From: Pseudomonadota bacterium
Lineage (GTDB): Bacteria; Desulfobacterota; Desulfarculia; Desulfarculales; Desulfarculaceae
NCBI GenBank assembly: GCA_018896025.1
Contig: JAHIND010000011.1
Span: 62,001 to 126,000 of the forward strand
DNA length: 64,000 nt
Direction of reading: 5' to 3'
The notes under the pieces were generated by a model. That model saw only the letters and a list, made by a program, of their open reading frames with translations. It searched no databases and had not been told where the DNA came from. Below, one piece after another: positions 17,577 through 25,831 of the stretch. Each line of letters starts with the position of its first letter. Positions within the stretch are counted from its first letter, which is position 1. Both the position numbers and the translations under genes were made by a program.

Positions 17577-18490
17577 CCGAAGAGCCCCTGTGGCCGCAAG
17601 ACCATGATCAAGAAGTAAACCGCGTACACCATGGTGTACTTGAAGCTGTGAATCTCCATCCCCCTAAGGCCCGCCGCGTCGATGGACCGGAGAATGGCGT
17701 CCCACACCGGCGGCAGGTTGACGATGAAACCGATGAGGATGCCCGCCACCAGGGCCCCGCGCACGCTGCCGAAGCCGCCCAGGGCCACGGTGGCAAAGGC
17801 GATCATGGTGAACAGCAGGCCCACCCCCGGCTCCACCGGCCAGAAGTTGACCAGCAGCCCCCCGGCCACCCCCACCGACGCGCCGCCCACGGCCCAGGCC
17901 AGGGCGTTCATGTATTCGGTGGAGATGCCCATGTAGCGGGCGCCCTCGGCGTCCAGGCTGGTGGCGGTGATGGCCTTGCCCACCCTGGTGCGGTTGATGA
18001 ACCACCACACCACCGCGAAGCTGATCAAACTGAGCGCCGCCGCAGCCACTTTGGTGGACTCCAAGACCACCCCCGGCCCCACCAGGATGCTCTTGCCCAC
18101 CAGCCATCCCTCATGAATGATGCGCGGCTCGCTGCCCATGAACAAAAGGGCCAGGTTGCGCAAAAAGATCATCAAACCGAAGGTTCCGAAGAGCTGGGCG
18201 ATCATGGGCCCGCGCAAGAGGAAGCGGATGAGCCCGAAATAGCACATCACCCCCAGCACCGCGCCCACCAGCCCGGCCAGGGGAAGGGTCAGCACGGGGT
18301 CCACCCCCAGCAGGGGGCTGGTGAGCAGAGTGGTGTACATGCCCACCATCAAAAATTCGCCGTGGGCGAAATTGACGATGTCCATGACCCCGAAGATCAC
18401 CGTGAGCCCCAGGGCCACCAGGGCGAACACCAACCCCATGATCAGACCCGAGACCGCGGATTTAAGAATTTGGATGCCTAGTTCTTCCAT
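17564..18490 (-). CDS. livH: Branched-chain-type amino-acid ABC transporter permease LivH
   Basis: A 308-residue permease with multiple hydrophobic helices. The LivH hallmarks are GLVFALVALGLTVIFGVMDI with VNFAHGEFLMVGMY following it, the coupling loop GKAITATSLDAEGARYMGIS, and ATVALGGFGSVRGALVAGIL. It pairs with LivM. A 118-bp gap containing a very strong 17-bp hairpin separates it from livK, which may set a lower expression level for the membrane and ATPase genes than for the binding protein. ATG 18490 begins the conserved N terminus. Confidence 0.94.
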   Translation of the reverse strand: MEELGIQILKSAVSGLIMGLVFALVALGLTVIFGVMDIVNFAHGEFLMVGMYTTLLTSPLLGVDPVLTLPLAGLVGAVLGVMCYFGLIRFLLRGPMIAQLFGTFGLMIFLRNLALLFMGSEPRIIHEGWLVGKSILVGPGVVLESTKVAAAALSLISFAVVWWFINRTRVGKAITATSLDAEGARYMGISTEYMNALAWAVGGASVGVAGGLLVNFWPVEPGVGLLFTMIAFATVALGGFGSVRGALVAGILIGFIVNLPPVWDAILRSIDAAGLRGMEIHSFKYTMVYAVYFLIMVLRPQGLFGWKQ

Positions 18491-18537
18491 GCCGGCTCCG
18501 CGCGGCCAGGGCTCACCCCTGCCCCGCGCATGGGCAT

Positions 18538-18576
18538 GCGTTTCCGGGCCGGGCCCTACGCCCGGCCCGGAAACGC
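18538..18576 (-). repeat. Perfect 17-bp inverted repeat between livK and livH
   Basis: Arms 18538-18554 and 18560-18576 (GCGTTTCCGGGCCGGGC and its exact complement) flank a 5-base loop. There is no T-run, so this is not a classical terminator. Its place after the binding-protein gene suggests mRNA 3'-end stabilisation or partial attenuation before livHMGF. Confidence 0.8.
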
Positions 18577-18608
18577 CTGGTGTTCAACTGATACGGTCAA
18601 GCGCCGTC

Positions 18609-19910
18609 CTAGTATCCCTGGAAGGGATAGACCATGGGGGCGGTGGCGATATCAAAGGGATAGACCACCTCCAGGCCGATCTTGCCGTCCTTTTGCTTCT
18701 GGTACTGGCCGATGAGGCCGCCGCCCAGCACGTTCTGGCCGATCTCTTCGCCCTTGGTGGAGAACTTGATGCCCACCCAGGGGACCACCAACTGAGCGCC
18801 GGGGATACTGATGGTGTTGCAGGCGGCCTGGATGGCCTTGGGATCGGTGCTGCCGGCCTTCTCCAAAACGTAGACCCAGGTTTGCAGGCCGGTGAAGGAG
18901 CGGGCGCTGGCCCCGCCCAGGTCGTGGCCCATCATCTTGACGTACAGGTCGTTCACCTGGCCGGACAGGGGCTTCATCTTGACCACGCTGGGCAGGAACA
19001 CCGAACGGGTGAGGATGCCCACGATGTCGTCGCCCAGGGCCACGAACTCGGGCTTGTCAAAGCCGGCGTCCTGGCCCCAGATGATCTTGGGCTTGGCCTT
19101 CATGGACTTGAGGGTCTTGATCATCAGCAGGGCGTCGGAGGTGTAGGAAGCGAAGAGCATGGCTCCCGGCTTGGCCGCGATCATGCTTTGCACCTCGGAG
19201 GACAGGTCCGGGCTCTTGGCCGCGTAGAGGATGTCCGAGGCCAGGGTGAAGCCGTACTCCTTGGCGAAGTTCTTGATCTCGATGGCAACGTTGGAGCCCC
19301 ACTCGGTCTTCTCGCAAGCCGCCGCCAGGGGGTTCAAGTCTTGCTTGGGAACCGCCTTGACGCCCTTGGCCCGGCCCTTGGTCAGGCCCACCAAAAACTC
19401 GAACAGGTCCTTGGTAAACCACTTGTCATGGGGAGTGGTGCGCCAGAACCACTTGAAGTCCCGCTTGGTCAGGGTGGGGCTGGTGGAGGAGCCGTTGATC
19501 ATGGGCACGCCGTAGCGCTCGCACACTGCGGACACGGTCTTGGTCACCGAGCTGTGGTAGCAGCCCAGGATACCCACCACTTTGTCGTCCTTGATCAGCT
19601 TCTTGGCCAGGTCCGCGCCAAGCTGGGGATTGCCCTGGTGGTCCTTGATGATCAAGGTGATCTTGGCCCCACCCATGGATTTCACGCCCGCGTTCTTGGC
19701 CATGTCCATGTTGATGTTAGGCATGACCTTGTTGGCGATCTCCGCGGCCAGCTCGGCCCCGGCCCGAAGCTCACGCCCGGCGGCGGCCGCCGGTCCGGTG
19801 AGAGGATAGATCACCCCGATCTTGATCTCCTTGGGGGCGGACCAAGCCATGGCCGGCACCAACATCGCCGCCAAGAGCACAATGGCGGACACTAGAGCTA
19901 TCTTACGCAT
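18609..19910 (-). CDS. livK: Periplasmic substrate-binding protein of the Liv transporter
   Basis: A 433-residue type I periplasmic binding protein. The N terminus MRKIALVSAIVLLAAMLVPA is a Sec signal peptide with likely cleavage after AWS-A (about residue 30). The mature protein opens with KEIKIGVIYPLTGPAAAAG, typical of LivJ/LivK-like receptors. It follows AAAAGGAGGAGAACCAG, a very strong ribosome binding site, which suits an abundant receptor. The specificity cannot be read directly. Its neighbours (5-oxoprolinase subunits and a DUF1445 hydro-lyase) suggest pyroglutamate, another lactam or an amino acid as ligand rather than leucine. Confidence 0.92.
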   Translation of the reverse strand: MRKIALVSAIVLLAAMLVPAMAWSAPKEIKIGVIYPLTGPAAAAGRELRAGAELAAEIANKVMPNINMDMAKNAGVKSMGGAKITLIIKDHQGNPQLGADLAKKLIKDDKVVGILGCYHSSVTKTVSAVCERYGVPMINGSSTSPTLTKRDFKWFWRTTPHDKWFTKDLFEFLVGLTKGRAKGVKAVPKQDLNPLAAACEKTEWGSNVAIEIKNFAKEYGFTLASDILYAAKSPDLSSEVQSMIAAKPGAMLFASYTSDALLMIKTLKSMKAKPKIIWGQDAGFDKPEFVALGDDIVGILTRSVFLPSVVKMKPLSGQVNDLYVKMMGHDLGGASARSFTGLQTWVYVLEKAGSTDPKAIQAACNTISIPGAQLVVPWVGIKFSTKGEEIGQNVLGGGLIGQYQKQKDGKIGLEVVYPFDIATAPMVYPFQGY

Positions 19911-19965
19911 CTGGTTCTCCTCCTTTTGAGGCAGTAGATGGTTTTGCTCACCAAAATATTTCCGC

Positions 19966-20772
19966 TCAGCCGCAGGCCACCAGGGCCTTGTGGCCGAGTT
20001 CCTCGGCCTTGATATCGGTTATGAACATGTGCCCCGGCGCGTGGGTGAGGGCCAGCTCCACCCGGCTGGCGGCCACCGCCGCCTGGGGGGTGACCCCGCA
20101 GGCCCAGAACACCGGCACCTCGCCGGGGCGCACTTCCACCGCGTCGCCGTATTCCGGGTGGTCCAGGTCCACGATGCCGATGGCCGCCGGGTCGCCCGCA
20201 TGCACCGGCGCGCCGTGGGCCTCGGCAAAATCGCCGGACACCAGATGGGCCTTGGCCACCAGCTCGGGGGGCATGGGGCGCATGGATACCACCAGGGGGC
20301 CGTGCAGCCGCCCCGCAGGAGCGGCGGGCAGCTTGGTGCGGTACATGGGCACGTTCACCCCCATCTCCTGGTGGCGCACCGGCAGCCCGGCCGCCCTAAG
20401 GGCGTCGTCGAAGCTGAAGCTGCACCCCAGGTAAAAGCTAACCAGGTCGTCGCGCCACAGGTGGCGGATGTCGGTGGGTTCCTCCACCAACTCGCCGCCC
20501 AGCCACAGACGGTAGCGGGGCAGTTCGTCGCGCACGTCCGCGCCGGGGGCGATTACCTTGCTGATGGGATCTCCGGGGTCCAGGACCTCGAGTATGGGGC
20601 AGGCCTGCTTGTTGCGCAGGCCAAACAGCAGAAAATCGAAGGCCCAGTCCTTGGGCAGGATCACCAGGTTGGCCTGGGCGTAGCCGGGACACAGGGAGGC
20701 GGTGTTGCCGGTGATCTCTCCCCTGGCTATCGCCGCGCGGACCTGGCGTGGCGAGGCAGTGCTAACGTCCAA
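19966..20772 (-). CDS. DUF1445 putative hydro-lyase
   Basis: A 268-residue cytoplasmic enzyme of the DUF1445 (YcsI/putative hydro-lyase) family, related to D-glutamate cyclase, which forms 5-oxoproline from D-glutamate. Family features visible are SLCPGYAQANLVILPKDWAF, FYLGCSFSFDDAL, VRHQEMGVNVPMYRT, MRPMPPELV and CGVTPQAAVA. The start is a TTG at 20772 with GAGG seven bases upstream; no ATG precedes the conserved N terminus. It is downstream of no visible gene, lies 55 bp upstream of livK on the same strand, and is divergent from pxpA. The neighbourhood with PxpABC is recurrent for this family and supports a role in pyroglutamate or glutamate metabolism. Confidence 0.85.
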   Translation of the reverse strand: MDVSTASPRQVRAAIARGEITGNTASLCPGYAQANLVILPKDWAFDFLLFGLRNKQACPILEVLDPGDPISKVIAPGADVRDELPRYRLWLGGELVEEPTDIRHLWRDDLVSFYLGCSFSFDDALRAAGLPVRHQEMGVNVPMYRTKLPAAPAGRLHGPLVVSMRPMPPELVAKAHLVSGDFAEAHGAPVHAGDPAAIGIVDLDHPEYGDAVEVRPGEVPVFWACGVTPQAAVAASRVELALTHAPGHMFITDIKAEELGHKALVACG

Positions 20773-21022
20773 TATTCGACCTCGTTGCTTGGCTGTGGAA
20801 ACAACCGCATCCCAGCGGCGCCCGCCGTTTCCAGCGCATTCCGCCTCCGGGGGAAAAGCAGACTCAAGGTTGAAGTTACTAGCAGTGGAGGTTTCATTAT
20901 AAGGAATCGCTTCAAATTTGGCCAGCCCCTTAAGAACCTGATTCCACTAAACCATTGCGGCATTGCCTATCGCAGCGCCATTGGTTAGACTGGCTTTCCA
21001 TACACCATGCGAAAGGAGCTTC

Positions 21023-21796
21023 ATGTTCATGGACCTCAACTGCGACATGGGCGAAAGCTTCGGCGACTACTGCCTGGGCTGCGACGACGAGGTGATCCGC
21101 TACATCACCAGCGCCAACCTGGCCTGCGGCTTCCACGCCTCCGATCCCCTGGTCATGGACCACACCGTGCGCCTGTGCGCCGAGCACGGGGTGGCGGTGG
21201 GTGCCCATCCCGGCTACCCCGACCTACGCGGTTTCGGGCGGCGCAACCTGGACTCCACCCCTGAAGAAGTGCGCACCGACGTGCTCTACCAGACCGGGGC
21301 CCTGGCGGGCATCGCCAAGGCCCACGGGATCGGGCTTCAGCACGTGAAACCCCACGGCGCGCTCTACAACACCGCCGCGGCCCATCCGGCCACGGCCCAG
21401 GCCATCGCCCAGGCGGTGGCCTCCTACGACCCCGGCCTGATATTGGTCACCCTGGCCGGACCGGCGGGGGAGACCTTCCGCACCGTGGCCCAGGAGATGG
21501 GTCTCACCGTGGCCAGCGAGGCCTTTGCCGACCGGGCCTACACCGCCGAGGGCCGTCTGGTGCCCCGGGGCACCCAGGGCGCGGTGATCCACGACCCCGA
21601 GGTGGTGGCCGCCCGCTGCGTGCGCATGGCCACCGAGGGGGTGGTGGAAAGCATAGACGGCAAGCTGGTGGAGTTGAAGGCCGACACCATCTGCGTGCAC
21701 GGCGACAACCCCAGCGCGGTGGAGTTGGTCAAGGCGCTCAGCCAGGCCCTGACCCAGGCCGGAGTGGAGCTGAAGGCCATGGGTCAAGCCGATTAG
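21023..21796 (+). CDS. pxpA: 5-oxoprolinase subunit A (LamB/YcsF family)
   Basis: A 257-residue protein of the LamB/YcsF family. PxpA, with PxpB and PxpC, hydrolyses 5-oxoproline (pyroglutamate) to glutamate with ATP. The family start DLNCDMGESFG is followed by TSANLACGFHASDP, GAHPGYPDLRGFGRR, VKPHGALYN, and VHGDNPSAVELVKAL at the end. The ATG at 21023 has AAAGGAG four bases upstream; upstream in-frame codons lie before the ribosome binding site. It is 4 bp from pxpBC. The 250-bp gap to the left is a divergent promoter region with no gene. Confidence 0.95.
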   Translation: MFMDLNCDMGESFGDYCLGCDDEVIRYITSANLACGFHASDPLVMDHTVRLCAEHGVAVGAHPGYPDLRGFGRRNLDSTPEEVRTDVLYQTGALAGIAKAHGIGLQHVKPHGALYNTAAAHPATAQAIAQAVASYDPGLILVTLAGPAGETFRTVAQEMGLTVASEAFADRAYTAEGRLVPRGTQGAVIHDPEVVAARCVRMATEGVVESIDGKLVELKADTICVHGDNPSAVELVKALSQALTQAGVELKAMGQAD

Positions 21797-21800
21797 ACCC

Positions 21801-23441
21801 GTGCGCGAGAGCCTACCTGCCAAGCCCCAGGGCGAAGCCGCCCTGCTGGTCTACCTGGGCCAGGGCATAGATTTCGCCCTCAACTGCCGGGTGCGGGCCC
21901 TGGCCCGGCGGCTCACCCAGCGGCCCCTGCCGGGGGTGCGCGAAGTGCTGGCCGCCTACCATTGCCTTCAGGTGCAGTTCGACCCCCTGATCACCGATCA
22001 TCAAGAGATGGCCTCTTGGGTGCGCGGGGAGCACCGCCTCATGCCCCGGGACAAGGCCCAGGCCGGGCGGCGGGTGGAGCTGCCGGTGGTCTACGGAGGG
22101 GAGGCGGGCCCGGACCTGGACTACGTGGCCCAGCGCACCGGCTTGGCGCCGGCGGAGGTGATCCGCCGCCACGGCGCGGTGGACCATCCCTGCTACGTCA
22201 TGGGCTTCACCCCCGGCTTTCCCTATCTGGGCGGCCTGGACCCATCCCTGGCCGTGCCCCGAATGGACTCGCCTCGGTTGGACAACCCGCCCGGCTCGGT
22301 GGCCCTGGCCGGAGGCCAAACCGGGGTGTATCCCCTGGGCGGGCCCGGCGGCTGGTGGGTCATCGGCCGCACCCCTTGGCTCATGTACGACCCCCGCCGC
22401 GATCCGGCCACCCTCATGGAGGCCGGGGACCTGGTGCGCTTCGTGCCCAGCGGGGAGACGCATTTCCCCGGCCCGCCTCCCCTGAGCCTGGACTGGGAGG
22501 CCAAGGGCGTGGAGGTGTTCGAGGTGCTGGCCCCGGGAGCCTTCACCACGGTGCAGGACGCGGGCCGCTGGGGTCACCAGTTCCGGGGGGTGCCGGTGTC
22601 CGGAGCCTACGACCAGGCCGCCCTGGCCTGGGCCAACCAGTTGGTGGGCAACGACCCCGGCGACGCGGCCCTGGAGATCACCCTCATGGGCCCGCGCCTC
22701 AAGGCGCTCAGGCCGGTGGTCATCGCGGTCACCGGCTGCGACCTGGGCCTGACCATCGACGGCAAGCCCGCCCCCACGCACCAGGCCCTGGCCCTTGCGC
22801 CGGGGCAGGTGCTGGGCTTCCGAGGGCCCCGCCACGGCGGGGCGCGGGCCATGCTGTCCCTGGCCGGGGGGGCAGCCAATGAAAGGCTGCTGGGCAGCCG
22901 CTCCACCTATCTGCTGGGCCGCATGGGCGCTCCCTTGAGCAAGGGCGATGTGGTGCGGAGCACGCCGGGCCCCCTGCCCCCGGCCGGGGCCGCCTGCCCC
23001 GCCCTGGAGGAGCCGAGCCGGGTGCTCACCCTGCGGGTGGTGCCCGGACCCAACCAGGAGTTTTTCTCCCCCCAGGGACTGGAGACCTTTTACAAGGCCC
23101 AATACGAGCTGACCGCCCAGGCCGACCGCCGGGGGGCTCGTCTGGAAGGCCCGGCCCTGTCCTTCGCGCCGGGCAGCCCGGCCTCCCTGGTGAGCGAGCC
23201 CAACACCCCCGGCGTGATCCAGGTGCCCAGCGGCGGCCAACCCATCATCATGCTGCGGGAGCAGACCGTGGGCGGCTACCCCAAGATAGGCACCGTGTTC
23301 GGCCCGGACCTGGACCACCTGGCCCGGGCCCAGAGCGGCCAGGCCATCCGCTTCGCGCCCATGAGCGCCGAGGAAGCCGTGGCCGAGGCCAGACGCCTGA
23401 ACCGGGAGTTTCAGGCCGCGCGGGAAAGGACAGCGGATTGA
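21801..23441 (+). CDS. pxpBC: 5-oxoprolinase subunits B and C, fused (KipI-KipA type)
   Basis: A 546-residue fusion. Residues 1 to about 225 are PxpB/KipI-like (DYVAQRTGLAPAEVIRRH, GFTPGFPYLGGLD, YPLGGPGGWWVIGRTP). From about residue 232 onward it is PxpC/KipA-like biotin-dependent-carboxylase domain (APGAFTTVQDAGRWGHQFRG, VSGAYDQAALAWANQLVGN, RTYLLGRMGA-like segment, VGGYPKIGTVFGPDL). Both parts complete the ATP-dependent 5-oxoprolinase. The GTG start at 21801 lies 4 bp after pxpA. Its TGA overlaps the TTG start of the next gene, so the three genes are probably coupled. The B-C fusion is known in the family. Confidence 0.93.
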   Translation: MRESLPAKPQGEAALLVYLGQGIDFALNCRVRALARRLTQRPLPGVREVLAAYHCLQVQFDPLITDHQEMASWVRGEHRLMPRDKAQAGRRVELPVVYGGEAGPDLDYVAQRTGLAPAEVIRRHGAVDHPCYVMGFTPGFPYLGGLDPSLAVPRMDSPRLDNPPGSVALAGGQTGVYPLGGPGGWWVIGRTPWLMYDPRRDPATLMEAGDLVRFVPSGETHFPGPPPLSLDWEAKGVEVFEVLAPGAFTTVQDAGRWGHQFRGVPVSGAYDQAALAWANQLVGNDPGDAALEITLMGPRLKALRPVVIAVTGCDLGLTIDGKPAPTHQALALAPGQVLGFRGPRHGGARAMLSLAGGAANERLLGSRSTYLLGRMGAPLSKGDVVRSTPGPLPPAGAACPALEEPSRVLTLRVVPGPNQEFFSPQGLETFYKAQYELTAQADRRGARLEGPALSFAPGSPASLVSEPNTPGVIQVPSGGQPIIMLREQTVGGYPKIGTVFGPDLDHLARAQSGQAIRFAPMSAEEAVAEARRLNREFQAARERTAD

Positions 23442-24355
23442 ACCCCGGAGAGATGATCCAGGTTGAGGGACCGGTGTGGCTCCTGGTGGGGGAAAACCGG
23501 GGCAACTTCCCCTTTTGCCATGGCGTGGTCATTCGGGACGGCGGGGTAACCGCCCTGGTGGACCCCGGCTGCGGACCCTCGGTGCTGGAGCCCCTGGCCG
23601 CCTCGGGCCGGGTGGACCTGGTGATCAACAGCCACACCCACCCGGACCACTGCTCGGGCAACCACTTTTTCAGCGGGGCCGAGATACTCATCCCCCAGGC
23701 CGCCTGGGACTTTGGCGGGAGCAAGCTGAAGCTTTCCGAGCGCTTGACCGAACCGGGGGACCTGGCTCAAGCCTGGCGGGAGTTCGTCACCCGCTCGATG
23801 GGGTTTGAAGATTTCGAGCCCACCGGTAGCTTCGCCCCCGGCCAGGAGATCAAGGTCGGCTCCACCATTCTGGAGGTGGTGCCCACCCCCGGCCACACCG
23901 CGGATCACGGCTGCTTCTGGCTGCCCCAGCACGGCATACTCCTGTCGGCGGACATCGACCTCACCCCCTTCGGGCCTTTTTACGGCCACCGCGAGTCGTC
24001 CCTGGTGCAAGTCAGGGCTTCGGTGGAAAAGGTCCGCGGCCTGCGCCCCAGGGTGCTGGTGTCCGCCCACCGGATGCCCCTGAGCCAGGATCTGGACCAG
24101 GCCATGGACAAGTATCTGAGCGTATTGGACCAGAGGGAGCAAAGAATCTTGAAACTCCTGGATCAGGAGATGACCACCCCGGAAATGGTCGAGGCTTCGC
24201 CCATTTACGGAGGGCATAACAGCAGGCCCGCGCTGACCCGCTACTGGGAGGGGCGCATGATCGCCGACCACCTGGACCTGCTTGAATCCCAAGGACTTAT
24301 CCAAGCCACCGCCAAGGGTTACCGATCCACCGCCAGTATTGTGACAAGTCCTTAA
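23438..24355 (+). CDS. MBL-fold metallohydrolase
   Basis: A 305-residue metallo-beta-lactamase-fold hydrolase. The metal site is HTHPDHCSG (HxHxDH, residues 68-73) with later ligands in VVPTPGHTADHGCFW and LLSADIDLT, and a final histidine in LVSAHRMPL. A helical C-terminal region (about 230-305) resembles the winged-helix cap of LACTB2-like proteins. TTG at 23438, with AAAGGA upstream, overlaps the pxpBC stop; ATG 23453 is the alternative but has GGAGAG directly abutting it. Coupling to the oxoprolinase genes suggests it opens a related ring or thioester, which is inference. The natural substrate is unknown. Confidence 0.88.
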   Translation: MNPGEMIQVEGPVWLLVGENRGNFPFCHGVVIRDGGVTALVDPGCGPSVLEPLAASGRVDLVINSHTHPDHCSGNHFFSGAEILIPQAAWDFGGSKLKLSERLTEPGDLAQAWREFVTRSMGFEDFEPTGSFAPGQEIKVGSTILEVVPTPGHTADHGCFWLPQHGILLSADIDLTPFGPFYGHRESSLVQVRASVEKVRGLRPRVLVSAHRMPLSQDLDQAMDKYLSVLDQREQRILKLLDQEMTTPEMVEASPIYGGHNSRPALTRYWEGRMIADHLDLLESQGLIQATAKGYRSTASIVTSP

Positions 24356-24386
24356 CTTGCCGTCCCCTCTGGGGCGGTGTTAAGAT
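24351..24386 (+). promoter_or_regulatory. Hairpin after the MBL gene overlapping a possible mgtE promoter
   Basis: CTTAAC (24351-24356) and GTTAAG (24379-24384) enclose an inner CCCC/GGGG stem, forming a long imperfect hairpin that includes the stop codon of the MBL gene. The same stretch offers TTGCCG (24357) and TAAGAT (24381) with 18-bp spacing as a candidate promoter for mgtE. I cannot tell which role is real; there is no T-run. Confidence 0.35.
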
Positions 24387-24472
24387 AGACACTGTTCTTC
24401 ATAAAAAGCGTTCTTTCGCCTCCCCCTGGCAGAGCGGTCAGGGTAAGGGGGCTTTATGGCCGGAGGCCGGCG

Positions 24473-25825
24473 ATGACCTTACCAGAAAAAGTATTACATC
24501 TAGGAGAGTTAATCGCTCAAGGCGACAGGGACCGGCTGGTCAGGGAGATCACCGAGCCCCACCCGGCGGACGCCGCCGAGGTGCTGGGCGCCCTGGAACC
24601 AGCCGCCATAGCCAAGTTCGTGGAGTTGGCGGGCACCGAGGAGGCCTTGCAGGTCTTCGAGTTTCTGCCCTTCGAGACCCAGAAGGAGGCCCTGAAGCAC
24701 CTGAACCGCGCCACCCTGGCCCAGCTCATGAACACCATGAGCCCCGACGACCGCGCCGACCTGGTGGAGGAGTTGGACGACGAGTTCCAGGAGCGCCTGC
24801 TCTCCCTGCTGCTGCGCCACGAGCGCGAAAACGTCCTAAAGCTCATCAAATATCCCGACGACAGCGCCGGGGCCCACATGACCACCGACTACGCCATCCT
24901 CCGGCCGGACAGCGACGTGCAGACCGCCCTGGAGCAGGTGCGCCTGCAGGCGGCCACCAAGGAAACCATCTACTATATTTATGTGGTGGACGCGGCCCGG
25001 CGGCTGTTGGGCCTGGTGTCCCTGCGCGATCTCATCGTAGCCCGGCGGCACAGCCGGGTGGGCGACATCATGAGCAAGCAGCTCATCAGCGTCAAGGCCG
25101 ACGTGGACATCGAGGACGTGGCCAAGCTCTCCAGTCGCTACGATTTTCTGGCCGTGCCCGTATTGGACGACAGCGGCCGCATGCTGGGCATCATCACCTT
25201 TGACGACCTTTACGACGTCATCGCCGAAGAGGCCACCGAGGACATGTACCGCCTAGCCAACCTGGACACCGACGAGAAGATCGACTCCCCCCTGCTACGC
25301 TCGGTGATGCTGCGCTTGCCCTGGCTCTTGAGCAACCTGGGCACCTGCCTGGTGCCCGCCTACGTGGTCAGCCTGTTCTCGGGCACCATTCATGAAGCAG
25401 TGGCCCTGGCCTCGCTGATGCTCATCGTGGCCTCTTTGGGGGGCAACGCGGGCAATCAGTCGCTCACCGTGGTGGTCCGGGCCATGGCCCTGGGCCAACT
25501 CAAGATGACTCAGAACAAGCGGGTTTTGACCAAACAGGTGGCCATAGGCATGTTCAACGGGGTGATCGCCGGTATGGTGATCGCCGTGGTGGCCTTCTTC
25601 TGGTTCGGCAACCCCTGGCTGGGCCTTATCGTGTGGATGGCCTTGGTGGGCAACCTGATAATCGCGGGCCTGTTCGGGTCCATGGTGCCCATAGTGCTGC
25701 GCCGCCTCAAGCTGGACCCGGCCCTGGGCAGTTCCATTTTCGTCACCACCGCCACCGACGTGGGCGGCTACTCCATCTTCCTGGGCCTGGCGGTGATGGT
25801 GCTGCCCCACCTCATCGGGAAATAA
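24473..25825 (+). CDS. mgtE: Magnesium transporter MgtE
   Basis: A 450-residue Mg2+ channel/transporter. It has the soluble N domain of superhelical repeats (HPADAAEVLGALEP, LVEELDDEFQERLLSLL), a CBS pair (about residues 130-255, with DIMSKQLISVKADVDIEDVA), the plug helix (TDEKIDSPLLRSVMLRLPWL) and five transmembrane helices with the pore motif SLGGNAGNQSLTVVVRAMALG. Low cytosolic Mg2+ opens the pore through the N and CBS domains. GGAGG lies upstream of ATG 24473. The leader shows no recognisable Mg2+ riboswitch. It converges with the phoH gene. Confidence 0.96.
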   Translation: MTLPEKVLHLGELIAQGDRDRLVREITEPHPADAAEVLGALEPAAIAKFVELAGTEEALQVFEFLPFETQKEALKHLNRATLAQLMNTMSPDDRADLVEELDDEFQERLLSLLLRHERENVLKLIKYPDDSAGAHMTTDYAILRPDSDVQTALEQVRLQAATKETIYYIYVVDAARRLLGLVSLRDLIVARRHSRVGDIMSKQLISVKADVDIEDVAKLSSRYDFLAVPVLDDSGRMLGIITFDDLYDVIAEEATEDMYRLANLDTDEKIDSPLLRSVMLRLPWLLSNLGTCLVPAYVVSLFSGTIHEAVALASLMLIVASLGGNAGNQSLTVVVRAMALGQLKMTQNKRVLTKQVAIGMFNGVIAGMVIAVVAFFWFGNPWLGLIVWMALVGNLIIAGLFGSMVPIVLRRLKLDPALGSSIFVTTATDVGGYSIFLGLAVMVLPHLIGK

Positions 25826-25831
25826 CCCCGC

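Noticed and set aside
24356..24472. Mg2+ riboswitch (M-box) before mgtE
   Set aside because: The leader is about 120 bp, and I see none of the conserved M-box core; only simple hairpins are present.
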